A stretch of 64,000 bases of DNA, taken from NCBI RefSeq assembly GCF_900109575.1, contig NZ_FOAF01000001.1, forward strand, positions 1,707,662-1,771,661, written 5' to 3'. This stretch comes from Olivibacter domesticus. Lineage in GTDB: Bacteria > Bacteroidota > Bacteroidia > Sphingobacteriales > Sphingobacteriaceae. Shown here piece by piece: positions 25,083 through 33,696 of this stretch. How positions within the stretch are numbered: position 1 is the stretch's first letter; the number at the start of each line of letters is the position of its first letter. The translations under genes were made by a program, and so were the position numbers. The notes below the pieces were generated by a model. That model had not been told where the DNA came from, did not search any database, and worked only from the letters and a program-made list of their open reading frames with translations.

Positions 25083-25862
25083 ATGTCGTTGGAGAATCTA
25101 AAAATACTTGAAGAGGAAATTGCCCCCTACAAACTGGAAATCGTTAATCACCCTTTATACAAAAACATAAAAAACATTGAGGATTTAAAAATCTTTACGG
25201 AATACCACATTTATGCGGTGTGGGACTTTATGTCTTTACTGAAATCATTGCAAATAAATCTAACCTGTGTTGATGTACCTTGGTTTCCTGTTGGTGATGC
25301 AGATACAAGATACCTTATAAACGAAATCGTTACGGGCGAAGAATCGGACATTGACCATTTAGGCAATCGTAAAAGCCATTATGAACTATACTTAGAAGCA
25401 ATGGCTCAATGTGGCGCCAATACTTCTTCTATGTACCGTTTAGCTGAACTTCTTCAAAAGAAGATTCCTCTTGATGAAGCGCTCGAAACTTGTATGGTGC
25501 CAAATGCGGCCAATCTATTTTTAAAAAACACCTTTAATGTTATCAATACGAACGAAATCTATATACAGTCTGCCGTATTTACATTTAGTAGAGAAGATTT
25601 AATTCCTGCTATGTTTATTTCAATTGTTAAAGATTTAGACAGGCAATTTCCTGATAACGTATCTATTCTTAAGTATTATCTTGAGAGACATATAGAGGTA
25701 GATGGTGATCATCACAGTAATTTGGCTTTAGAAATGACAAGTAAATTATGTGGTACAAATAGAGATCGTTGGAAAAAAGCCACACTGGCTGTAAAGGAAG
25801 CACTCTCATCTCGTATAAAACTTTGGGATAGTGCTCTGGAAGCGATTTTAACTAGAGCGTAA
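25083..25862 (+). CDS. DUF3050 domain-containing protein (heme oxygenase-like fold)
   Basis: 259 residues of DUF3050. Conserved stretches include LYKNIKNIEDLKIFTEYHIYAVWDFMSLLK, the VPWFPVGDADTRYLINEIVTGEESD block and LERHIEVDGDHHSNLALEMT. The His and Glu residues in these helices (EYHIYAVWDF, NEIVTGEESD, LERHIEVDGDHH) look like the ligand set of a heme-oxygenase-like di-iron oxidase or oxygenase. This fold relation is inferred from the pattern; the reaction is unknown. The gene is monocistronic with its own promoter. Its last 11 bases overlap the 3' end of the convergent MBL hydrolase gene. Confidence 0.85.
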   Translation: MSLENLKILEEEIAPYKLEIVNHPLYKNIKNIEDLKIFTEYHIYAVWDFMSLLKSLQINLTCVDVPWFPVGDADTRYLINEIVTGEESDIDHLGNRKSHYELYLEAMAQCGANTSSMYRLAELLQKKIPLDEALETCMVPNAANLFLKNTFNVINTNEIYIQSAVFTFSREDLIPAMFISIVKDLDRQFPDNVSILKYYLERHIEVDGDHHSNLALEMTSKLCGTNRDRWKKATLAVKEALSSRIKLWDSALEAILTRA

Positions 25863-26613
25863 GCTTTAGCCCATCATATGCCAAAAAGATATTTTCGGGT
25901 AACATTGCAGACACCTCTTTATGCAAACCAAGTTTATGGCTAATGTGGGTAAAGTAAGTTCTTTCAGCACCGATCCTTTGTGCAAAAACGATAGCCTCAT
26001 CTAATGTAAAATGAGATATATGTGGCTCACGCTGTAAAGCATTAACTACTAACACCTTTGTACCAGATATTTTTTCGATGGAAGCTTCAGGCACAGATTT
26101 GACATCAGTAAGATAAGTGAAATCTTTAAATCTATAACCTTTAATAGGTAATTTGTAATGCATGATATCTATTGGTTTAATTTCAATGTCCCCTACATAA
26201 AATGGGGTATCAAAAACGTCATGCAAGTTAATCTGCGGAATTCCAGGATATTTATGTTCAGTAAAAATATAATAAAATTCACGTTTTAGAGCATCTTGAA
26301 CCAGGTGATCTGCAAAGACATCAATAGCTGTTCCCTGCGTATAATTAAAAGCACGCACGTCATCTAATCCCGCAATATGGTCTTTATGTGCATGCGTATA
26401 TAGAACAGCCTCTAAATGTTGCACCTTTTCTCTTAACATTTGATAGCGAAAATCGGGGCCGGTATCAACCACCAAATTTTTCCATTTTACATTAATCAAA
26501 ATTGAAGAACGCAAACGTTTATCATTTGAGTCTCCTGAGGTACATACTTCACAATTACATGCAATAACGGGTACTCCTTGAGATGTTCCTGTGCCTAAAA
26601 ATGTAATTGTCAA
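25852..26613 (-). CDS. MBL-fold metallohydrolase (PhnP-like)
   Basis: 253 residues of the metallo-beta-lactamase superfamily. It opens with MTITFLGTGTSQGVPVIAC, a PhnP/RNase Z-like start with Cys residues (CNCEVC) that may bind a structural zinc. The catalytic THAHKDHIAGLDD motif follows near residue 73, then later ligands in DIMHYKLP and YFTHISHKLGLH. A phosphodiesterase of the PhnP or cyclic-phosphodiester type is likely. Substrate unknown. Its start overlaps the end of the 90-residue gene by four bases, and it is the last member of the ftsK-lolA-hypothetical-MBL unit. Confidence 0.9.
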   Translation of the reverse strand: MTITFLGTGTSQGVPVIACNCEVCTSGDSNDKRLRSSILINVKWKNLVVDTGPDFRYQMLREKVQHLEAVLYTHAHKDHIAGLDDVRAFNYTQGTAIDVFADHLVQDALKREFYYIFTEHKYPGIPQINLHDVFDTPFYVGDIEIKPIDIMHYKLPIKGYRFKDFTYLTDVKSVPEASIEKISGTKVLVVNALQREPHISHFTLDEAIVFAQRIGAERTYFTHISHKLGLHKEVSAMLPENIFLAYDGLKLTL

Positions 26614-26882
26614 AGTGTTAATTTAGTTTGTTTGATTGTAAAATAAAGTTGCTTCTGTTTTTCGTCTAATGTTGAGGTATCAGGTTCTATCTCCCGCAAG
26701 AGATCTATTAGCGAATTAATTTTAACCTCGATATTTGAAAAGCGGTTCACTACTACCACTTTACTACTTTGCAGCATGCAGGACCCCGTTTTAAAGTTTC
26801 CCTTCTCGTATCGTACTCTATACCCCATTCCTTTAAATAAGGATTCCAATTTATCTAAACTGTGCTGTGTAAATGGTAACAA
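26610..26882 (-). CDS. Conserved small protein of the lolA operon, unknown function
   Basis: 90 residues, no signal or membrane segment. The core GYRVRYEKGNFKTGSCMLQSSKVVVVNRF followed by EVKINSLIDLLREI resembles a small alpha/beta protein family I associate with Bacteroidota, but I cannot name a function. It is overlapped by the MBL hydrolase start (four bases) and lies 22 bases after lolA. Tight coupling suggests that it acts with the MBL enzyme. Confidence 0.8.
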   Translation of the reverse strand: MLPFTQHSLDKLESLFKGMGYRVRYEKGNFKTGSCMLQSSKVVVVNRFSNIEVKINSLIDLLREIEPDTSTLDEKQKQLYFTIKQTKLTL

Positions 26883-26904
26883 TATACTTTTATCTAAATT
26901 TTCA

Positions 26905-27555
26905 CTACCTAAGATCTACAACTTCTAACTCGGGGTAGTTTACTTTATCAAATATAAAAGTTTTAGGGGCAATTTTAATATTAGAAACTAAATTTTGGAT
27001 GCTATAAGTATATTTACTTCCATTTTTGTCGAATACTACAACATCATAAATCTGCTTTGATGCTTGGTCCACTCTCAATCGCACTTTAAAAAATTGCTTC
27101 TTAGTATCTTCTGGTGCTAGCTCGATAACGCTCAACTGTTTATTGCCAAGGCGTTCCGTCTTTGTTGATATGTATTTATATCCCTTTTTATAAAATGTAA
27201 AAATAGTTGCTGGTGTTAAAGAAGTTGATGCTGTAGGATCAACCTCTGCAACTTGAACTTCTTGCTCTTCTTTTAATATAGTCCACTGTAACTTCCCATC
27301 CGAAATAATCTCCTGTTCACCCATTGTTATATGAAATTTATCCGTTTTGGGTTCAACAATTAAAACACCTTTTTCATTTAAGGTAGTTTGTTGTTGATGG
27401 TTTACAGCTTTCAGTGTAAAATTAATCTGGGCATTATTAAAAGATTGATAATGCTTGCTCACGGAAGCGAGTAGTTTTTGAGCTGTTGGATCATTTTGTG
27501 CGATTGCAGAAAAAGTCCAACATATGATTGTTATAACGATTAATATGCGTTTCAT
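26905..27555 (-). CDS. lolA: LolA-like outer-membrane lipoprotein carrier protein
   Basis: 216 residues. An N-terminal Sec signal peptide (ILIVITIICWTFSAIAQ, cleavage near 19-20) places it in the periplasm. The mature part follows the LolA incomplete-barrel pattern: KHYQSFNNAQINFTLKAVN, GVLIVEPKTDKFHI, SDGKLQWTI, and the C-terminal KTFIFDKVNYPELEVVDLR, which is typical of Bacteroidota LolA-like proteins. It should ferry lipoproteins from the inner to the outer membrane. It follows ftsK by 50 bases on the same strand, an arrangement seen widely in Bacteroidota. Confidence 0.92.
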   Translation of the reverse strand: MKRILIVITIICWTFSAIAQNDPTAQKLLASVSKHYQSFNNAQINFTLKAVNHQQQTTLNEKGVLIVEPKTDKFHITMGEQEIISDGKLQWTILKEEQEVQVAEVDPTASTSLTPATIFTFYKKGYKYISTKTERLGNKQLSVIELAPEDTKKQFFKVRLRVDQASKQIYDVVVFDKNGSKYTYSIQNLVSNIKIAPKTFIFDKVNYPELEVVDLR

Positions 27556-27605
27556 ATTTCAAATGTTCTGCTTTATAGCAATTTTATAAAGCAATGAGCA
27601 ATGTA

Positions 27606-30209
27606 TTACTCTTTTCTATTCAAGGTCTCCAAAAACTGTTCCAATGAATATTCATCAGGATAAAGTACTTCTCTAGCTTTGCTACCTTCAAACGGTCCTA
27701 CGATACCTGCTGCTTCCAATTGATCTATGATTCTCCCTGCACGATTATACCCTAATTTTAACTTTCTCTGAATTAATGATGTGGATCCCTGCTGATGTAA
27801 TACAATTAAACGGGCAGCATCTTCAAAAAGAGCATCTCTATCATTTACCAAATCAATGTCGCCTAAACCACTACCTTCACCATTCTCATCTACATATTCG
27901 GGCAACATGAATGCAGACGCATATCCACGTTGCGCGCCTATAAACTCCGAAATCTCTTCTACCTCAGGGGTATCAACAAATGCACATTGTATACGTATCA
28001 AATCACTTCCTGTTGCCAAAAGCATATCACCCCTACCTATTAACTGATCAGCTCCACCAGAATCTAGAATGGTACGGGAATCTACCTTGGATAACACTCT
28101 AAAAGCCAACCGTGCAGGAAAATTTGCCTTTATTGTACCAGTGATTATGTTTACAGAGGGGCGTTGCGTGGCAATTACCAAATGAATCCCTACTGCACGT
28201 GCTAATTGAGCTAAACGAGCAATAGGTGTTTCCACTTCTTTACCTGCCGTCATCATTAGATCTGCAAATTCATCTACTATTAACACAATAAATGGCAGAA
28301 AACGGTGGCCTTCCTCCGGGTTCAACCGTCTGTTGATAAACTTATTATTGTATTCTTTAAGATTCCTAACCTGTGCATTCTTTAAAAGATCGTATCGTTG
28401 ATCCATCTCTATACAAAGAGAATTCAGCGTATTGATTACCTTTTTTGTATCTGTGATAATTGCATCTTCCTCTCCGGGAAGTTTAGCTAAGAAATGACGT
28501 TCAATAGTCTTAAATAATGATAATTCGACCTTCTTGGGATCTACCAATACAAATTTAAGCTCAGCGGGATGTTTCTTATAAAGAAGCGAAGTTAATATCG
28601 CATTAATTCCTACGGATTTACCTTGGCCAGTGGCCCCAGCAACCAATAAATGGGGCATTTTGGCCAAGTCGGCAATGTAAACTTCATTGGATATTGTTTT
28701 ACCTAATGCAATAGGTAAATCCATGTCTGTATGTTGGAATTTTTCTGTTGCTATCACGGAGCGCATGGCTACCATCTCTGGCTTAGTGTTTGGCACCTCA
28801 ATGCCAATTGTACCCTTGCCGGGCATAGGGGCAATAATACGTATACCTAAGGCTGCTAAGCTTAAAGCAATGTCGTCTTCAAGATTTTTTATTTTAGAAA
28901 TTCTTACCCCAGGCTTGGGGATAATTTCATAGAGCGTCACTGTTGGGCCTATTGTAGCTTTAATTTTGTCGATTTCAATATTATAATTCCCGAGCGTATC
29001 GACAATTTTATCTTTATTTGCTTCCAGTTCTTCATTATTTACCACAATTTTCCCTGAACCATAATCTCTTAGCAAATCAAGATGGGGATATTTATAGCCG
29101 GCTAAATCCAATTTTGGATCATATTGTCCGAATTGTTCAACCAGCGTGTCGGCAGTAGTTAAGGGTTTTTCTTCTTTAACTTTTTCAACCGTAAGATTAG
29201 GGGTATCTTTTATTTCATTTTTAAAGATATCCTGTTGAAAATCTTCAGTAGAATTTATTGTTTCCAATTCAAACGAAGGCTTACTGTTAACTGGCTCTTC
29301 GGGCTTCGTTTTAGGTTTTACTTCTAAATTCTGTGCTAATTTCGGTTCATCGTCTTTTATGTTCAGGTCGACCTCATTCTTCAAATGATTTTTATGAAAA
29401 TCAACACTGTAAGGGTCCTCTATCTCTTCGTCTTCGTTTATATCTTCTAATTCATCTTCTTCTCTTTGCAAATTCTCTTCATTTTCTTTATATAACGCTA
29501 ATTTCTTTTTCTTTTCAGGAAGTTTAAAATCTAAGTTGAAAGCAACAATTAAGGCTGTTAATCCAATGAAAAGCAATAGGCCACCCACGCCAGCTGATCC
29601 AATTTGTGCCGACAGAATTTTGTTAGACCAAAAACCAAATTCACCCTCTATAAAATGTGGGTAATCACTTATAAATGCATGAAAAAAGCCAATAGTAATA
29701 GAAGTAAATAACAAAAGAAAAAAGCCATATCCTAAAGTCTTATCTAAAGGCAGCAATTTTACTTTGAATAATAATCGGTAACCAATAACAAAAAAGACAC
29801 CAATGAATAGAAAAGATGCGACACCAAACCACTCGAAAATAAATTGATTTGCAAGTAAAGCCCCTAATTTACCCAGCCAATTTTCTATAATTACTTCTTT
29901 AAAACCTAATGTTTCTAACTCTTCACGCGTTTTGAACAATGTGCCCCAACCACCATTTGAGGCAGAGACATAACTCTGATCATTTTGCCACGTGAATAAA
30001 TATGACGTAAAGGCAATCAAAAAATATAAAGATAACACTAGAAAAAATAGCCCAACAATCTTAATGATCTTGCTTGATTCAAAATTAAGCTTTTTTGACA
30101 CTGTTTCCTTCTTCCCTGACTTCTCCATACGCGGTGACCTAGAAGCAAGGTTCTTCTCCTTTGCATCGCTTCTCGCTGAATTGGATCTAAATTGATTTCC
30201 TCTTAACAT
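27606..30209 (-). CDS. ftsK: DNA translocase FtsK/SpoIIIE
   Basis: 867 residues. The N-terminal region has a basic Ser/Lys-rich lead, then four membrane helices near 48-74, 120-146, 157-182 and 201-226. An acidic, low-complexity linker (about 240-340, EEDELEDINEDEEIED) follows. The motor domain has Walker A GATGQGKSV near 523 and Walker B FIVLIVDEFADL. The C-terminal gamma winged helix ends in KAREVLYPDEYSLEQFLE. FtsK pumps DNA at the division septum and aligns chromosomes for dimer resolution. It is the first gene of the ftsK-lolA-hypothetical-MBL run and has a TAAGTTTG box just upstream. Confidence 0.96.
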   Translation of the reverse strand: MLRGNQFRSNSARSDAKEKNLASRSPRMEKSGKKETVSKKLNFESSKIIKIVGLFFLVLSLYFLIAFTSYLFTWQNDQSYVSASNGGWGTLFKTREELETLGFKEVIIENWLGKLGALLANQFIFEWFGVASFLFIGVFFVIGYRLLFKVKLLPLDKTLGYGFFLLLFTSITIGFFHAFISDYPHFIEGEFGFWSNKILSAQIGSAGVGGLLLFIGLTALIVAFNLDFKLPEKKKKLALYKENEENLQREEDELEDINEDEEIEDPYSVDFHKNHLKNEVDLNIKDDEPKLAQNLEVKPKTKPEEPVNSKPSFELETINSTEDFQQDIFKNEIKDTPNLTVEKVKEEKPLTTADTLVEQFGQYDPKLDLAGYKYPHLDLLRDYGSGKIVVNNEELEANKDKIVDTLGNYNIEIDKIKATIGPTVTLYEIIPKPGVRISKIKNLEDDIALSLAALGIRIIAPMPGKGTIGIEVPNTKPEMVAMRSVIATEKFQHTDMDLPIALGKTISNEVYIADLAKMPHLLVAGATGQGKSVGINAILTSLLYKKHPAELKFVLVDPKKVELSLFKTIERHFLAKLPGEEDAIITDTKKVINTLNSLCIEMDQRYDLLKNAQVRNLKEYNNKFINRRLNPEEGHRFLPFIVLIVDEFADLMMTAGKEVETPIARLAQLARAVGIHLVIATQRPSVNIITGTIKANFPARLAFRVLSKVDSRTILDSGGADQLIGRGDMLLATGSDLIRIQCAFVDTPEVEEISEFIGAQRGYASAFMLPEYVDENGEGSGLGDIDLVNDRDALFEDAARLIVLHQQGSTSLIQRKLKLGYNRAGRIIDQLEAAGIVGPFEGSKAREVLYPDEYSLEQFLETLNRKE

Positions 30210-30231
30210 TAATTATTGCAATACGTTGGTA

Positions 30232-30239
30232 CAAACTTA
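30232..30239 (-). promoter_or_regulatory. Putative -7 promoter box of ftsK
   Basis: On the minus strand this reads TAAGTTTG, 22 bases before the ftsK ATG. The -33 box is not clear. Confidence 0.45.
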
Positions 30240-30367
30240 TGGATTTTTTTGGACGATGACCTACAGGAGGATTTAAAAAAATACAAAACGTTGTAGCACT
30301 TTATTTATAGAGACCGTTAAACACACAAACGGGGAATTTAAAACATATTCATAGGTTTATCGATTTC

Positions 30368-31102
30368 ATGAACATTTCGAATTTATTATTAAAGAACTTG
30401 AGGTACAAACACATTTATGCATTTGTTGCTGCTTCTTTTGTGTTGCTTCTAAGCGCTTGTTTAAAAGATGATAACGCAGACAATGGAAGTATTCCAGCAA
30501 CACTAGTTTCCATTGTACACGCTTCTCCAGATGCCGGAGATCTCATTGTTGGAATTGATGGTAGTAGAGCCAACAATCAAAGTTTTAATTTAGGTAATCG
30601 TATCGTTTACTTACCGTTTTTTCCGGGTGGACATCAATTTCAAGTAAACAGGGCTTCGGATAATAAAATGCTAGACATTAAAAACTGGAATCTTGAGGGC
30701 AGTGTCTATTACACGATTTTCGCTGTAGATAGATTAGACTCTCTAGAATTGTTGGGTGTAAGAGATTTTTACGCTGGTGATGAATTTAAAGAAAATCATG
30801 CAAAAGTTAGGTTTATAAACTTATGTCCTGATTCCGTATCGTTCGATCTCAAAGTAAACACCATTGACACCTTACTCGCGTCAAATAAAAAATTTAAACA
30901 AAATAGTCAATTTGGTGACATAATAGCGGATGACAAAACATCCTATAATGTACAAATTTTAGATCATGCTACAAATAGACAATTGGCTGTTGAAGAATTT
31001 AAACCCGTAGCAGGAAGATATTATACCATAATGGCCGGGGGCCTTATGGATCCGAAAACAGAAGCTCAAAAATTGAGAGTTTTTGTTCTCAAACACGATT
31101 AG
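30368..31102 (+). CDS. DUF4397 domain-containing lipoprotein
   Basis: 244 residues. A signal peptide with lipobox LLSAC and lipidated Cys31, followed by Asp-rich KDDN, marks an exported lipoprotein. The mature protein has the DUF4397 pattern, TLVSIVHASPDAGDLIVGIDG, then YLPFFPGGHQFQV and HAKVRFINLCPDSVSFDLKV, indicating repeated beta-sandwich units. Family members are surface or periplasmic proteins of unknown function. It is monocistronic and followed by a strong terminator. Confidence 0.88.
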   Translation: MNISNLLLKNLRYKHIYAFVAASFVLLLSACLKDDNADNGSIPATLVSIVHASPDAGDLIVGIDGSRANNQSFNLGNRIVYLPFFPGGHQFQVNRASDNKMLDIKNWNLEGSVYYTIFAVDRLDSLELLGVRDFYAGDEFKENHAKVRFINLCPDSVSFDLKVNTIDTLLASNKKFKQNSQFGDIIADDKTSYNVQILDHATNRQLAVEEFKPVAGRYYTIMAGGLMDPKTEAQKLRVFVLKHD

Positions 31103-31139
31103 GTTGATTGATGTCCATCGCATCCCCATTTGATGGACT

Positions 31140-31168
31140 GCCGCCCTATCCCCTAGGGCGGCTTTTTT
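31140..31168 (+). terminator. Rho-independent terminator after the DUF4397 gene
   Basis: GCCGCCCT pairs with AGGGCGGC around a short loop and is followed by six T. It lies about 40 bases past the stop. Confidence 0.9.
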
Positions 31169-31186
31169 ATCTTCGTCTTTTTTTGT

Positions 31187-31194
31187 TACCTTTG
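31187..31194 (+). promoter_or_regulatory. Putative -7 promoter box of the mini-ORF/HAD-GT20 unit
   Basis: TACCTTTG matches TAnnTTTG and is identical to the box before the helicase at 33657. The -33 position falls on the T run of the preceding terminator (TTTT in place of TTTG). The transcript would begin near 31200 and include the 26-codon ORF at 31270. Confidence 0.5.
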
Positions 31195-31269
31195 CATACT
31201 TCAAAACAGATTGCATTATATATCTAGCAATCTTTAAATATTCGTTTTACCTTAAAACTCCACAGAAAT

Positions 31270-31350
31270 TTGAAAAAAATCAGTGTGATTGGAGGCGATA
31301 GCTATGCTGCTGCAATAAGAAAATTTAAGTCGAATAATTATATAGAATAG
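31270..31350 (+). CDS. 26-codon ORF resembling the GpsA N-terminus
   Basis: Starting at TTG, this frame encodes KKISVIGGDSYAAAIRKF and a short tail, ending three bases before the ATG of the HAD-GT20 gene. It resembles the first residues of GpsA encoded at 38346 in this window (KKTIAVIGGGSWATAIVKM): about half of the aligned positions are identical, including the dinucleotide-binding VIGG. An in-frame stop at 31225-31227 rules out a longer N-terminus, and no downstream continuation exists. It could be a leader peptide coupled to the next gene or the remnant of a lost gpsA copy. Expression is not established. Confidence 0.4.
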   Translation: MKKISVIGGDSYAAAIRKFKSNNYIE

Positions 31351-31353
31351 AAA

Positions 31354-33597
31354 ATGATGTTGTTAGCTACTGATCTAGATGGTACTTTTTTAGGCGGAAA
31401 AAATTTGGAACGATTAAATCTATATAGACTCATCCAAAGTCACCGTGATATACGTTTAGTATTTGTGACAGGTAGAGGATTAGAGTCTGTTTTACCCCTT
31501 CTAAACGATCCAATTATTCCTAATCCGGATTATATTATATGTGATGTTGGTGCAACCGTTGTGAATGGTAGAACATTGGAACCTTTAGAACCTATACAAG
31601 GTGACATTGAAAAGAGATGGCCCGGGATTTTTACGCTTAAGGAAAGAATGACTTCAATTAAAGATCTGTATTTCCAAGAGGTGCCTCAACAACGACGATG
31701 CTCTTTTTACTACGAGAAAGATACAGATATAAGTGCCATACAAAAAATAGCCGACAACTATGGATGCGATGTCTTACTGTCTGCGGGGCAATATCTAGAC
31801 ATATTACCAGGGGGTGTCAACAAAGGTGCTACACTAAAGCAGCTTATCCGGACGCTTAATTTTGCTGAAGAGATGGTGTTAGTAGCGGGGGATACAATGA
31901 ATGATTTATCACTCTATGAAACTGGTTTTAATGGTGTTGTTGTAGGTGGTGCAGAAGACGCTTTATGTAAGGCCACGAGCAATATTTCTACTGTGTACCA
32001 TGCAAAAAATCAAGGGGCTGGTGGAATACTGGAATCAATGCTGCATTTTCCAGCATTTCAATCCTATTATAAAAAAGCCACAAAAAGTGTTACTAATAAT
32101 AAACAACAAGGTGAGCCTCAGCTATTAATGGTTTACCATCGTCTTCCTTTTGATAAAGAGCTAATTGGTGATAAAGAAGTTAGAGTAGCTCCAAAAAGTC
32201 CTAATGGAATCATTCCTTCCCTGTTAGGTTTTTTTGAGAACGGTAGATCAGGTGTGTGGATTGGCGAAGAAGTTAAAAATAAAAAAGGGGAAGATACTCC
32301 TAATCAATTTATTGATGAGAAAAAATATCCAAACTTATTAGCATCCACTATCTCGTTAACGAAAAAAGATATTGACCTATTTTACCGTGTATTTTCTAAA
32401 GAAGCGTTTTGGCCAATTATTTTTTCATTTGTTGATAAGGCAAAGTTTAATCACAATCATTGGCAGCATTATCTCCATATTAATAAGTTATTTGCGGAAC
32501 GAATTGCAAAAGAAGCAGATTATGGCGCTTATGTTTGGATTCACGAATACAATCTTTGGATGGTTCCTGCCTATTTACGACAACTGCGTCCTGATGTAAA
32601 AATAGGATTTTTCCATCATACTGCTTTTCCACCTGCTGATATATTCAATATCATTCCCTGGCGGAGAGAAATTGTAGGTAGCTTATTGCAATGCGATCTC
32701 GTTAGCTTTCACATTCCTCGCTATGTCGAAAATTTTGTCGACGTACTACGGAGTCACGCGCCTATAAAAGTAATCGAGCGAATTAACGCTGCGAAGCAAT
32801 TTCTTACTTATAGCTGTGCCTTAGGTGTTGATCAAATGACGAAAGAGATCGAAGTAGGAAATAGGCGGTTACGCTTAGGTGCTCAGCCAGTAGGCGTCAA
32901 TATCAAAAATATCAAGAGAATATACAGTCAAAAAAAGACGCAGCAACGAATAGAAATGCTAAAAAAGCGTACAGAGGGTAAACACATCATACTTTCTGTA
33001 GAACGACTGGATTATGTGAAGGGGCCTCTTGAAAAGATAGAAGCATTTGGACAATTTTTAGAAGAATATCCAGAATTTAGAGGAAAAATAGAACTTATAA
33101 ATATCTGTACGCCACCATCGCAAGGTATGATCGTTTATGAGAAAACACAGAAAGAACTAGAACAAGCGATAGGAAAAATAAATGGTCAATATTCTAGTTT
33201 AGAGTGGACACCCATTCGATTTTTCTTTCGATCAGTGCCTTTTGAAGAAGTATTAACGTATTATGCTATTGCAGACGTTGCTTGGATAACTCCTTTAAGA
33301 GACGGCCTAAACCTCGTAGCAAAAGAATACATTGCTGTGCAAGGTTTAAACAAGAACGCTAATGGAGCACTTATAATCTCTGAATTTGCTGGTGCTTCTG
33401 TTGAACTACCTTATGCAATACTCACTAATCCATATGATATAAAAAGTATGAAAGATAGTTTAATTCAAGCATTAACGATGGAGAATGGTGAACGTAAGTT
33501 AAGAATACAGCGTCTTTATGAAGCAGTTAGCTATTATGATATAGAACATTGGGGCAACGACTTTTTGAGTGAGCTTGAGAAAACAAGCAATAGATAA
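31354..33597 (+). CDS. HAD phosphatase-GT20 fusion, GgpPS-like (glucosylglycerol-phosphate or trehalose-phosphate synthase/phosphatase)
   Basis: 747 residues in two parts. Residues 1-245 are a HAD-IIB (sucrose-phosphatase-like) domain: ATDLDGTFLGG with Asp7 and Asp9, VFVTGRG, and GDTMNDLSLYE. From about 260 comes a GT20 glycosyltransferase with GFFHHTAFPPADIFN, PWRREIVGSLLQCD, FHIPRYVENF and the donor-site region WITPLRDGLNLVAKEYIA. Ordinary TPS/TPP fusions have GT20 first and the phosphatase last. Phosphatase-first plus the HIPRYVENF segment is what I know from glucosylglycerol-phosphate synthase/phosphatase proteins such as GgpPS. The product is therefore probably glucosylglycerol from glycerol-3-phosphate, an osmolyte; trehalose remains possible. 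It acts in the cytoplasm. Confidence 0.75.
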   Translation: MMLLATDLDGTFLGGKNLERLNLYRLIQSHRDIRLVFVTGRGLESVLPLLNDPIIPNPDYIICDVGATVVNGRTLEPLEPIQGDIEKRWPGIFTLKERMTSIKDLYFQEVPQQRRCSFYYEKDTDISAIQKIADNYGCDVLLSAGQYLDILPGGVNKGATLKQLIRTLNFAEEMVLVAGDTMNDLSLYETGFNGVVVGGAEDALCKATSNISTVYHAKNQGAGGILESMLHFPAFQSYYKKATKSVTNNKQQGEPQLLMVYHRLPFDKELIGDKEVRVAPKSPNGIIPSLLGFFENGRSGVWIGEEVKNKKGEDTPNQFIDEKKYPNLLASTISLTKKDIDLFYRVFSKEAFWPIIFSFVDKAKFNHNHWQHYLHINKLFAERIAKEADYGAYVWIHEYNLWMVPAYLRQLRPDVKIGFFHHTAFPPADIFNIIPWRREIVGSLLQCDLVSFHIPRYVENFVDVLRSHAPIKVIERINAAKQFLTYSCALGVDQMTKEIEVGNRRLRLGAQPVGVNIKNIKRIYSQKKTQQRIEMLKKRTEGKHIILSVERLDYVKGPLEKIEAFGQFLEEYPEFRGKIELINICTPPSQGMIVYEKTQKELEQAIGKINGQYSSLEWTPIRFFFRSVPFEEVLTYYAIADVAWITPLRDGLNLVAKEYIAVQGLNKNANGALIISEFAGASVELPYAILTNPYDIKSMKDSLIQALTMENGERKLRIQRLYEAVSYYDIEHWGNDFLSELEKTSNR

Positions 33598-33632
33598 GCT
33601 ATTTAAAGTTATAAAATATATAATTACTTGCG

Positions 33633-33664
33633 TTTGGATTTATAAATAATTAAACTTACCTTTG
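33633..33664 (+). promoter_or_regulatory. Promoter of the DEAD-box helicase gene at 33697
   Basis: TTTG at 33633-33636 and TACCTTTG at 33657-33664 are separated by 20 bases, a good match to TTTG-N19/20-TAnnTTTG. The ATG follows at 33697, leaving a leader of roughly 25 bases. Confidence 0.7.
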
Positions 33665-33696
33665 CACCTTCTTTAGGCAATAAAGCCTAACGTTTT

